Assembly: GCA_018065295.1 (NCBI GenBank) | Contig: JAGHTQ010000009.1 | Location: 1 to 6,734, forward strand | DNA from: Candidatus Colimonas fimequi | Lineage (GTDB): Bacteria; Bacillota; Clostridia; Peptostreptococcales; Anaerovoracaceae | Direction of reading: 5' to 3' | DNA: 6,734 bases | Shown: positions 1 through 5,742 of the stretch, in pieces | Layout of the letters: the number at the start of each line of letters is the position of its first letter | Position numbering within the stretch: the stretch's first letter is position 1 | The notes under the pieces: generated by a model | The model's input: the letters and a program-made list of their open reading frames with translations, nothing else | Databases searched by the model: none | What the model was told of the DNA's origin: nothing | Program-made: the position numbers and the translations under genes

Positions 1-204
1 TTCCAGGCAAGAAGAGCTAACATCAGATTCAAGAGAGAAGGCGCTAAGAAGCCAGAATTCGTTCACACTCTCAATGGATCAGGTCTTGCAATCGGTAGAA
101 CAACTGCTGCAGTTCTGGAGAACTTCCAGCAGGCTGACGGCTCAGTAATAATCCCAGAAGCACTGAGAAAGTACATGGGCGTAGACAAGATCGAGGCTAA
201 ATAG
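1..204 (+). CDS. serS: Seryl-tRNA synthetase, C-terminal end (partial at 5' edge)
   Basis: This is the last 67 codons of seryl-tRNA synthetase, ending at TAG (202-204). The enzyme is a cytoplasmic class II aminoacyl-tRNA synthetase that charges tRNA-Ser (and tRNA-Sec) with serine. The visible part starts within a segment FQARRANIRFKRE that is typical of bacterial SerRS just before motif 3. Motif 3 itself follows as HTLNGSGLAIGRT, with the class II G-x-G-x-x-x-G-R pattern whose Arg contacts ATP, and then the usual C-terminal block ENFQQADGSVIIPEALRKYMG. The reading frame is open from the first base, so the rest of the gene lies to the left of the window. The end matches normal family length with no extension. 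The next gene begins at the base after the stop codon, which suggests co-transcription. Identity is secure because these C-terminal blocks are highly conserved. Confidence 0.95.
   Translation, partial: FQARRANIRFKREGAKKPEFVHTLNGSGLAIGRTTAAVLENFQQADGSVIIPEALRKYMGVDKIEAK
193..196 (+). promoter_or_regulatory. Weak ribosome binding site favouring the TTG start of the wall peptidase
   Basis: GAGG inside the last codons of serS lies 8 nt before TTG at 205 and 14 nt before the alternative ATG at 211. The spacing favours TTG, although the site is short and the ATG two codons in is possible. Either choice leaves the signal peptide intact. Confidence 0.4.
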
Positions 205-1233
205 TTGCCAATGAAGTCTATCAATTCTGTAATCAAGAGGCACAAGAGGCTATTTTCGGTTGCACTTGCAGTCGTGGTTGCTTTTGCAGCATCAGTAATC
301 TGCCTGGCGATTACTTCACCTTACGCCGTTTATGCGGACGGCACCAAGGTGAGAAATCCCTATGCTATCGTAGCAGGGGAGAAGCAGGTGGCACTGGTAG
401 CTGATGAGAAGACAGCACAGACTGTAATTGCAGAGATAATGGACGACTATACACCCAAGGGTTCCCAGATTAACGAAATCGTAGTTGACGAGCAGCTGTC
501 AGCGTCAAAGGCAAGCCTGTCAAGAGGCGGCCAGCCGGACATCGTAATGACAGGTGCTGAAGCGGTTAACTACGTGGAGACTGTCAATAAGAGCGACGAC
601 CCAATCTTTTGCGTGACGGTTACATCGGAGCAGGGCGCAGTTGAGAGTATCGACAGAGAAATCACCGACGAGGACTCTGACAAGATGTACGAAGGCGAGA
701 CCAAGACTAAGGTGGAGGGCGCCGACGGTGACAAGGTTGTCGTTGTGCAGACAGTGTCTGTCAACGGCGAGAAGGTTTCGACTCAGGTTGTGGACACCAC
801 AATCGTAAGGGAAGCCGTTAACTCCATCGTCTACAAAGGTACCGTTAATAGGAACTCATATATTGAAGGCATCGTCCTTGGCAGCGGTAACGGCAAAAGC
901 GTTGCGTCTTACGGCATGCGATACATCGGCAATCCGTACAGATACGGCGGCACAAGCCTTACTGGCGGCATCGACTGCTCGGGTTTCACTCAGGCGATTT
1001 TTAGAGCCTACGGGGTGAGACTTCCGCGTACATCAGCAGCCCAGCGCAAGGTGGGCAAAGGCGTCTCCTATAGTGACGCCAAGCCTGGCGACCTGATCTG
1101 CTACAGCGGCCACGTTGCCATTTATATCGGCGGCGGCAAGATTGTCCACGCGGCTACTCCTAAGAGAGGTATCTGCGTATCAAGTGCCAAGGGACCGGGC
1201 AAAATCCTCACGGTGCGTCGTGTAATAGAATAA
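205..1233 (+). CDS. Secreted G5 domain / NlpC-P60 (C40) peptidoglycan endopeptidase
   Basis: The protein is 342 aa from TTG (340 aa from ATG at 211). It begins with a basic stretch (KRHKR) and a hydrophobic segment at about residues 17-37. A plausible signal peptidase I site follows Ala44 (VYA|DG), so it is probably exported; an uncleaved membrane anchor is the alternative. Residues 50-130 are an accessory region I cannot assign firmly. Residues about 136-212 resemble a G5 domain, a beta-rich module found in wall and adhesion proteins. The C-terminal 230-342 is an NlpC/P60 domain with catalytic Cys258 (DCSGF), His303 (GHVAIYIGGG) and a third residue His315 (IVHAAT). Such enzymes cleave peptide stems of peptidoglycan, usually the D-Glu/DAP (or Lys) bond. 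The gene directly follows serS and is closed by its own terminator, so it is the last gene of the serS unit and not part of the rnf operon. Its codon use is more mixed than that of the rnf genes. Confidence 0.88.
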   Translation: MPMKSINSVIKRHKRLFSVALAVVVAFAASVICLAITSPYAVYADGTKVRNPYAIVAGEKQVALVADEKTAQTVIAEIMDDYTPKGSQINEIVVDEQLSASKASLSRGGQPDIVMTGAEAVNYVETVNKSDDPIFCVTVTSEQGAVESIDREITDEDSDKMYEGETKTKVEGADGDKVVVVQTVSVNGEKVSTQVVDTTIVREAVNSIVYKGTVNRNSYIEGIVLGSGNGKSVASYGMRYIGNPYRYGGTSLTGGIDCSGFTQAIFRAYGVRLPRTSAAQRKVGKGVSYSDAKPGDLICYSGHVAIYIGGGKIVHAATPKRGICVSSAKGPGKILTVRRVIE

Positions 1234-1259
1234 CTGCATATATATGAAAGAATTTATTT

Positions 1260-1287
1260 AAGACCTCGCAGTATGCGAGGTCTTTTT
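1260..1287 (+). terminator. Intrinsic terminator after the serS-peptidase unit
   Basis: A perfect 10-bp stem is formed by AAGACCTCGC (1260-1269) and GCGAGGTCTT (1275-1284), around a 5-nt loop. It runs directly into a T tract (five T's at 1283-1287). It starts 26 nt after the peptidase stop codon and separates that unit from the rnf operon. Confidence 0.93.
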
Positions 1288-1325
1288 GCGTGGGGTTACT
1301 ATATATTGGTGATGGCACGTGGGAG

Positions 1326-1350
1326 ATATTAACAGTTGATAAATATTAAC
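1326..1350 (+). promoter_or_regulatory. Cluster of three TTAAC-type half-sites, possible operator
   Basis: ATATTAAC occurs at 1326-1333 and again at 1343-1350, 17 nt apart. Between them is GTTGATAA (1335-1342), a one-mismatch match to the reverse complement of the same motif. This gives two overlapping imperfect palindromes: TATTAAC-A-GTTGATA (1327-1341) and GTTGATAAATATTAAC (1335-1350). The position, about 30-55 nt upstream of the candidate -35 for rnf, suits a regulator site. The region is AT-rich, so chance is possible. No regulator is identified. Confidence 0.25.
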
Positions 1351-1380
1351 TTTAAAGTGGGTTATAGATGCAAATTATGT

Positions 1381-1410
1381 GTGGCATTGGTGTTGGATTT
1401 GTGATATATT
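1381..1410 (+). promoter_or_regulatory. Candidate extended -10 promoter of the rnf operon
   Basis: TGATATATT (1402-1410) is an extended -10 element, TGn followed by TATATT, a 5/6 match to TATAAT. Eighteen nucleotides upstream of the hexamer is GTGGCA (1381-1386), a 4/6 match to TTGACA. Transcription would start near 1416-1418, giving a leader of about 150 nt ahead of rnfC. This is the best sigma-A-like candidate I found between the terminator and rnfC, but the weak -35 keeps confidence moderate. Confidence 0.4.
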
Positions 1411-1424
1411 AAAGGCTGTCTAGG

Positions 1425-1470
1425 AATGTCTAGGTCATTTTTTGGTGCAATGACATTCGTAATAGACATT
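1425..1470 (+). promoter_or_regulatory. Two-tier hairpin in the rnf leader
   Basis: AATGTCTA (1425-1432) pairs perfectly with TAGACATT (1463-1470), 8 bp. Nested inside, GTCATT (1434-1439) pairs perfectly with AATGAC (1449-1454), 6 bp, around a 9-nt loop. A one-base bulge on the left and an 8-nt bulge on the right separate the two helices. The structure begins just downstream of the inferred transcription start, so it would form in the leader RNA. No T tract follows the helix, so it is not a simple terminator. It could equally be read at the DNA level as an operator. Confidence 0.4.
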
Positions 1471-1481
1471 GTAAATAACAT

Positions 1482-1550
1482 ATCTCTTGAGGAAAATGCT
1501 AAAGGAAATTTTCGGAGAAGGGCCGGCAACGCCGCCTGAACTCTGAAATG
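1482..1550 (+). promoter_or_regulatory. Structured 5' leader of rnfC, possible riboswitch or other cis-acting RNA
   Basis: Several helices can be drawn by eye. GAAAAT (1492-1497) pairs with ATTTTC (1508-1513) around a 10-nt loop. GG(C)CGGC (1521-1527) pairs with GCCGCC (1531-1536) around an AAC loop with one bulged C. GGAG (1514-1517) pairs with CTCT (1541-1544, one G-U), closing the GC hairpin. GGAGA (1514-1518) can instead pair with TCTCT (1483-1487, one G-U), which excludes the previous helix. This GC-rich, purine-looped block stands out from the AT-rich DNA around it and ends just before the ribosome binding site, as cis-regulatory RNAs do. I cannot match it confidently to a named class. 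Na+-sensing RNAs are a reasonable idea only because Rnf can pump Na+. No clear anti-Shine-Dalgarno pairing or terminator platform is visible. Confidence 0.4.
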
Positions 1551-1559
1551 AAAGGAAGG
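1551..1559 (+). promoter_or_regulatory. Ribosome binding site of rnfC
   Basis: AAAGGAAGG ends 8 nt before ATG at 1568, a good spacing. It ends only 2 nt before the in-frame TTG at 1562, which is too close. The site therefore selects the ATG. Confidence 0.8.
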
Positions 1560-1567
1560 TTTTGACA

Positions 1568-2893
1568 ATGGGACAGAAACATCTGAATAGCGTTCATGTC
1601 GACCACTTTAAGAACACTGCAGCGTGTGCGACAGAAGTTATGCCTATTCCTGAAACTGTCTGCATCTCAATGTCACAGCACATCGGCGCTCCTTGCAAGC
1701 CACTCGTTAAGAAGGGTGACGCAGTTAAGGTTGGCCAGCTGATTGGTGACACTGATGCATTCGTAAGTGCTCCTATTCACTCAAGCGTATCCGGAACAGT
1801 TAAGGAAATCAAGACTATGAGAAACATCATGGGCGGAAACGACCAGATGGTAGTTATTGAAACTGACGGTAAGCAGGAAGTGTCAGAGGACGTTAAGCCA
1901 CCAGTAGTTGATAGCTTTGAAGATTTCATCAAGGCTGTAAGAGCTAGCGGATTAGTAGGTCTGGGTGGCGCATCATTCCCTACTCACATTAAGTTAAATC
2001 CTAGGAACGCTGACGAATGTCACGATCTGATTGTTAACGCAGCAGAATGTGAACCATTCATCACATCAGACCACAGACTCATGCTGGAAAATGCTGATTC
2101 AATTCTGGACGGTATGGAAGCAATCATGAAGTGGATCGATCTGGATCATGGTTACCTGGGCGTTGAATCAAACAAGCCTGATGCTATCGAGAACCTGAAC
2201 AAGGAAATCGCAGCAAGAGGTCTGTCAGACAAGATCAAGGTTCACGTACTGAGATCAACTTACCCACAGGGTGCAGAACGTGTAATGATCTACGAAGTTC
2301 TTGGTAAGACAATGAAGGCTGGTGAACTCCCTGCACAGCACGGAGTAATCCTTTCAAACGTTACTACTATCGCATTCTTAGGCCAGTACCTGAAGACAGG
2401 TAGACCTCTTACTACTAAGAGAGTAACTATCGACGGTAGTGCAGTAGCTAACCCTAAGAACATCATCGTTCCTATCGGTGCTCACATTGCTGACGTTATC
2501 GAAGCATGTGGCGGCTACAAGGCAGAACCAAGAAAGATCCTCATGGGTGGTCCTATGATGGGTAGAGCAATCTATTCAGACGAACAGCCAATCGTTAAGA
2601 ATAACAACGCTATCCTGGCATTCGCATTCGAAGGCGACGCTAAGCGTTTTGATATCAAGGAAGAAACTGGATGCATCAAGTGCGGACGTTGCGTAAGCGC
2701 TTGCCCATTCAAGCTGATGCCAGTATCAATCGCTGCTGCTTACGATGCTAAGGATGCAGCTAAGCTGGACGCACTTCAGGTAATGCAGTGCATGCAGTGT
2801 GGTAGCTGTTCATACATTTGCCCTGCTAGAAGACCTCTGGCATTTATCAACCAGATGGCTAAGGGTGTTGTAAAGGAGGCGCAGAGTAAGTAA
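1568..2893 (+). CDS. rnfC: Rnf complex subunit RnfC (NADH/FMN-binding, two 4Fe-4S clusters)
   Basis: RnfC is the peripheral cytoplasmic subunit where NAD+ is reduced in the Rnf ferredoxin:NAD+ oxidoreductase. The product is 441 aa from ATG. Residues about 30-100 form the N-terminal barrel-sandwich region typical of RnfC/NqrA. The glycine-rich GLGGASFPTHIKL (131-143) and the NAAECEPFITSDHRLM block (157-172) match the complex I 51-kDa-like NADH/FMN fold. GGPMMG (327-332) is also conserved. Two ferredoxin-type sets follow: C369-x2-C372-x2-C375-x3-C379-P and C408-x2-C411-x2-C414-x3-C418-P, giving two 4Fe-4S clusters. The length is that of clostridial RnfC, without the long repeat tail of enterobacterial RsxC. 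It is first in the operon. AAAGGAGG (2872-2879) near its 3' end serves the next gene, whose ATG overlaps the TAA stop by one base. Identification is firm. Confidence 0.97.
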   Translation: MGQKHLNSVHVDHFKNTAACATEVMPIPETVCISMSQHIGAPCKPLVKKGDAVKVGQLIGDTDAFVSAPIHSSVSGTVKEIKTMRNIMGGNDQMVVIETDGKQEVSEDVKPPVVDSFEDFIKAVRASGLVGLGGASFPTHIKLNPRNADECHDLIVNAAECEPFITSDHRLMLENADSILDGMEAIMKWIDLDHGYLGVESNKPDAIENLNKEIAARGLSDKIKVHVLRSTYPQGAERVMIYEVLGKTMKAGELPAQHGVILSNVTTIAFLGQYLKTGRPLTTKRVTIDGSAVANPKNIIVPIGAHIADVIEACGGYKAEPRKILMGGPMMGRAIYSDEQPIVKNNNAILAFAFEGDAKRFDIKEETGCIKCGRCVSACPFKLMPVSIAAAYDAKDAAKLDALQVMQCMQCGSCSYICPARRPLAFINQMAKGVVKEAQSK

Positions 2894-3891
2894 TGGCAAA
2901 TAAGTATCATTCAAATCTCGTTGTATCAGCATCACCACATATGGTCTCACCTACTGATACAACTAAAATCATGGGAACTGTTATGCTGGCTCTCGTTCCA
3001 GCACTGGCAGTTGGTGTATATCAGTTCGGAATCAGAGCTCTCGTACTCACAGTAGTATGCATGGTAGCTTGCGTAGGTTTCGAATATCTCTTCAACATGA
3101 TCATGAAGAGAGAACAGACAGTTGGCGACTTATCAGCAGCTCTTACAGGTCTTCTCATTGCCCTGAACTGCCCATCAAGTCTTCCACTGAACATCGCAAT
3201 CGTTGGTTGCTTCTGCGCTATCATCGTAGTTAAGCAGCTCTTCGGTGGTATCGGTCAGAACGTAGTAAACCCTGCAGTAACTGCAAGAATCTTCATGTTC
3301 ATCGCATTCGCTACAGAAATGACTACATGGCCACTTTCAAGAATTTCACATGTTACAGAAGCAGTTAACCCTGATGGCATCACTGGTGCAACAGCACTGG
3401 GTCAGCTGGGTCACGGCGACGGAACTCTGGCTTCAGTTGAATACTCAAATCTGGACCTGTTCCTGGGTAACTGCGGCGGATGTATCGGTGAAATCAGTGC
3501 AATCGCACTGCTGATCGGTGGACTCTTCCTGATCTGGAAGAAGATCATCTCACCTATCATTCCTGCAACATTTATCGCTACAGTATTCGTACTTGGCCTG
3601 ATCTGGGGCGGCATCGACGGTGCTCTGTTCCACATCTTCGCAGGCGGCGTTATGCTCGGTGCATTCTTCTGTGCAACTGACTACGTAACATCACCTACAC
3701 TCCCAATGGGTAAGGTTATCTTCGGTATCGGCTGTGGTGTTATCACAATGATCATCAGAATCTTCGGTTCATATCCAGAAGGCGTATCATTCGCTATCCT
3801 GCTCATGAACATTCTGACTCCATTCATTGATAACTTCTGCGAGAAGAGAGCTTTCCCACTTCCTAAGCCAGCGAAAGGAGGGGACAAGTAA
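2893..3891 (+). CDS. rnfD: Rnf complex subunit RnfD (membrane flavoprotein)
   Basis: RnfD is an integral membrane subunit of the Rnf complex, related to NqrB, that carries covalently bound FMN and is thought to take part in the ion-translocating electron path. The product is 332 aa, with about eight or nine hydrophobic segments (for example near 27-47, 50-70, 84-116, 126-141, 199-214, 220-238, 246-262, 273-290 and 297-312). The flavinylation motif is DGITGATAL (161-169), where Thr167 is the expected phosphoester site by analogy with S/TGAT motifs in RnfD/NqrB. GGIGQNVVNPA (118-128) and the CATDYVTSPT block (260-269) are family hallmarks. Its ATG overlaps the rnfC stop as TAATG. The Shine-Dalgarno AAAGGAGG lies 13 nt upstream, slightly long, so translational coupling to rnfC may help. 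Length and motifs are normal. Confidence 0.96.
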   Translation: MANKYHSNLVVSASPHMVSPTDTTKIMGTVMLALVPALAVGVYQFGIRALVLTVVCMVACVGFEYLFNMIMKREQTVGDLSAALTGLLIALNCPSSLPLNIAIVGCFCAIIVVKQLFGGIGQNVVNPAVTARIFMFIAFATEMTTWPLSRISHVTEAVNPDGITGATALGQLGHGDGTLASVEYSNLDLFLGNCGGCIGEISAIALLIGGLFLIWKKIISPIIPATFIATVFVLGLIWGGIDGALFHIFAGGVMLGAFFCATDYVTSPTLPMGKVIFGIGCGVITMIIRIFGSYPEGVSFAILLMNILTPFIDNFCEKRAFPLPKPAKGGDK

Positions 3892-4445
3892 TGAAGAATA
3901 ACAATACTTTTTCAGAAATGGTAAAGCCTGCACTGGTTCTGGTTTGCATCTGTCTGGCTGCAACACTGGCACTGGCAGCAACACATATGGTTTGTCAGCC
4001 TCTCATCGAAGAAAACGCTGTTAAGGCTGCAAACGAAGCTAGAGCACTGGTTCTCCCAGAAGGCGACAGCTACACAGAATATGATGGAACACTCGTAGAA
4101 GGCGTTATTGACTGCTACGTTGCAGACAATGGTGCTGGTATGACTGTTACTTCAGCATTCAAGGGTTTCGGCGGCCCTGTTAAGGTTATGACTGGTATCG
4201 ACGCTAATGGCGCAGTTACAGGCGTAACAGTTACTGAACACGCAGAAACTCCTGGTCTTGGTACTAAGGATATGACTCCTGAATACCTGTCACAGTACAA
4301 TGGCATTACAGAAGCATCAGCTTCACATATTAATGGCGATGCTGCTATCGATGCTGTTACTGGTGCAACTATCTCCGCTAACGCTATCTACCTCTCAGTA
4401 GGTGAAGCACTGGCACAGTTTAATGAATGTGGAGGTGTTAAGTAA
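3891..4445 (+). CDS. rnfG: Rnf complex subunit RnfG (FMN-binding, membrane-anchored)
   Basis: RnfG, related to NqrC, is a single-span subunit whose large domain lies outside the cytoplasmic membrane and holds covalent FMN. The product is 184 aa. It has a short N-terminal tail, one hydrophobic segment at about 13-32, and then the extracytoplasmic region. The FMN-binding domain covers about 88-178. It shows KGFGGPVKVM (91-100), HAETPGLGT (117-125) and the flavinylation motif DAVTGATISANAI (154-166), with Thr160 as the expected FMN attachment site. Flavinylation requires an ApbE-type flavin transferase, which is not encoded in this window. The start codon overlaps the rnfD stop (TAATG). AAAGGAGG (3874-3881) lies 9 nt upstream. 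The family and length fit well. Confidence 0.95.
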   Translation: MKNNNTFSEMVKPALVLVCICLAATLALAATHMVCQPLIEENAVKAANEARALVLPEGDSYTEYDGTLVEGVIDCYVADNGAGMTVTSAFKGFGGPVKVMTGIDANGAVTGVTVTEHAETPGLGTKDMTPEYLSQYNGITEASASHINGDAAIDAVTGATISANAIYLSVGEALAQFNECGGVK

Positions 4446-5134
4446 TGAGTAAATGGCAAACTTTCTCCAAAGGTATAATTAAGGAGAACCCGGTACTGGT
4501 ACTGTTACTTGGCTGCTGTCCTACACTGGCTGTAACAACTAGTGCTGTTAACGGTCTCGGCATGGGCGTATCAACTCTGGCTGTACTCCTCTGCGCGAAC
4601 ATCGTAATTTCACTTTTAAGAAATATTATTCCTAGTAAGGTAAGAATTCCTTGCTTCATCGTAGTTATCGCTGCATTCGTAACAATCGTACAGTTCGCAC
4701 TGAAGGCATTCATGCCTGCACTGGATGCTGCACTCGGTCTGTTCATTCCACTGATCGTAGTAAACTGTATCATCCTTGGTAGAGCAGAAATGTTCGCTTC
4801 AAAGAACGGCGTTATCGATTCAGCACTGGATGGCCTTGGCATGGGTCTTGGTTTCACACTGGCACTCGGCCTTATGGGTCTCATCAGAGAATTCCTTGGT
4901 AGTGGTACAGCATTCGGTATCGAAATCTATGCTCAGACTGGTATCACTCCTGCTGGTATCTTCATGCTGGCACCTGGTGGATTCTTCGTATTCGGCTGCA
5001 TGATCGCTGCTGTAAACTACTTCAGCAAGGGCAAGGCAATTAAGAAGAGAGAATTCGCTTGCGAAGCTTGTCTGCTGGCTGACTCATGTCAGGCTGCTGC
5101 AACAGGCTGTGAAGGAAAGGAGGCTGACGCATAA
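4445..5134 (+). CDS. rnfE: Rnf complex subunit RnfE (membrane, Fe-S ligand cysteines, Cys-rich tail)
   Basis: RnfE, homologous to NqrD, is an integral membrane subunit that pairs with RnfA in inverted topology to hold an Fe-S cluster at the membrane centre. The product is 229 aa with six hydrophobic segments (about 15-35, 39-59, 67-87, 95-115, 129-149, 169-193). Conserved LGCCPTLAV (22-30) and VNCIILGRAE (106-115) carry the expected cluster cysteines, Cys25 (with neighbouring Cys24) and Cys108. An additional hydrophilic tail after about residue 194 is rich in cysteine: C206-x2-C209-x5-C215-x6-C222, then an acidic end. This spacing is not a standard ferredoxin set, and its role is unknown to me. 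Translation starts at TAATG, overlapping the rnfG stop, with GGAGG (4431-4435) 9 nt upstream. Confidence 0.95.
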   Translation: MSKWQTFSKGIIKENPVLVLLLGCCPTLAVTTSAVNGLGMGVSTLAVLLCANIVISLLRNIIPSKVRIPCFIVVIAAFVTIVQFALKAFMPALDAALGLFIPLIVVNCIILGRAEMFASKNGVIDSALDGLGMGLGFTLALGLMGLIREFLGSGTAFGIEIYAQTGITPAGIFMLAPGGFFVFGCMIAAVNYFSKGKAIKKREFACEACLLADSCQAAATGCEGKEADA

Positions 5135-5727
5135 TGACTGCAATTTTATCAATTATGCTGGCAGTTATTCTGACCAACAACTATGTATTAAACCAGTTCC
5201 TTGGTATCTGTCCATTCCTGGGCGTATCAAAGAAGATCGACCAGTCTGTAGGTATGGGTGGCGCGGTAATCTTCGTAATGCTGCTCGCTACAGCTGTAAC
5301 TTGGCCAATTCAGAAGCTGATCCTGGATCCACTGAACATCGGTTACCTTCAGACAATCGTATTCATCCTGATCATCGCTTCACTGGTACAGTTAGTTGAA
5401 ATGACTCTGAAGAAGTACATGCCACCTCTCTATAAGTCACTGGGCGTATTCCTCCCACTGATCACTACAAACTGTGCAGTTCTTGGTCTGACTATCAACT
5501 GCATCAATGATGGCTATACTTACATTCAGTCACTGTTCTGTGCAATCGGCGCAGGTATCGGTTTCCTTCTCGCTATGGTTCTCTTCGCAGGCCTGAGAGA
5601 AAAGATCGAAAACAATACAGGAATCCCTCAGTGTTTCCAGGGTATTCCACTCGTACTTATCACTGCTTCAATCCTGGCTATGTCATTCATGGCATTCTCA
5701 GGTGTTGTTGATGGCATTTTCGGTTAG
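5134..5727 (+). CDS. rnfA: Rnf complex subunit RnfA (membrane, Fe-S ligand cysteines)
   Basis: RnfA, homologous to NqrE, is the membrane partner of RnfE. Together they provide the four cysteines for the intramembrane Fe-S cluster that passes electrons across the membrane. The product is 197 aa with six hydrophobic segments (about 4-24, 41-61, 72-92, 103-123, 131-151, 171-191). Family blocks include NNYVLNQFLGICPFLGVS (15-32), with ligand Cys26, and LPLITTNCAVLG (107-118), with ligand Cys114. These mirror the CCP and VNC motifs of RnfE, as expected for the ancient duplication. AAAGGAGG (5116-5123) in the rnfE tail region lies 10 nt before the ATG, which overlaps the rnfE stop as TAATG. Length is typical and no defects are seen. 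Confidence 0.96.
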   Translation: MTAILSIMLAVILTNNYVLNQFLGICPFLGVSKKIDQSVGMGGAVIFVMLLATAVTWPIQKLILDPLNIGYLQTIVFILIIASLVQLVEMTLKKYMPPLYKSLGVFLPLITTNCAVLGLTINCINDGYTYIQSLFCAIGAGIGFLLAMVLFAGLREKIENNTGIPQCFQGIPLVLITASILAMSFMAFSGVVDGIFG

Positions 5728-5728
5728 G

Positions 5729-5735
5729 AAGGAGG
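5729..5735 (+). promoter_or_regulatory. Ribosome binding site of rnfB
   Basis: AAGGAGG lies 7 nt before ATG at 5743, in the only real intergenic gap of the operon (15 nt). It fixes the rnfB start and suggests initiation independent of rnfA translation. Confidence 0.85.
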
Positions 5736-5742
5736 ATACATA

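Noticed and set aside
1336..1366. TTGATA at 1336 as a -35 box with TATAGA or GTTATA as -10
   Set aside because: Spacers come out at 19-21 nt with poor hexamers, so the extended -10 at 1402-1410 is better.
1482..1550. Assignment of the leader to T-box, SAM-I, glycine, FMN or cobalamin riboswitch classes
   Set aside because: The hallmark strings of those classes as I know them (for example the T-box AGGGUGGNACCGCG) are not present; only short resemblances such as CCGGCAAC occur.
1562..1567. Upstream in-frame TTG as the rnfC start
   Set aside because: It lies only 2 nt after the AAAGGAAGG site, while the ATG at 1568 is 8 nt away and yields the normal family N-terminus.
1362..1568. Minus-strand open frame through the rnf leader
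   Set aside because: It shows no recognisable protein features, and the same stretch is better explained by promoter and leader structure.
4438..4884. 148-codon open frame on the minus strand opposite rnfE
   Set aside because: It lies antisense to a clearly real conserved gene. Its composition (many Ser, Pro, Met, Thr) is what antisense reading of this codon usage gives, and no domain is recognisable.
5109..5399. 96-codon open frame in another plus-strand frame across rnfE/rnfA
   Set aside because: It overlaps two well-supported genes, has no recognisable domain, and the good ribosome binding site there serves rnfA.
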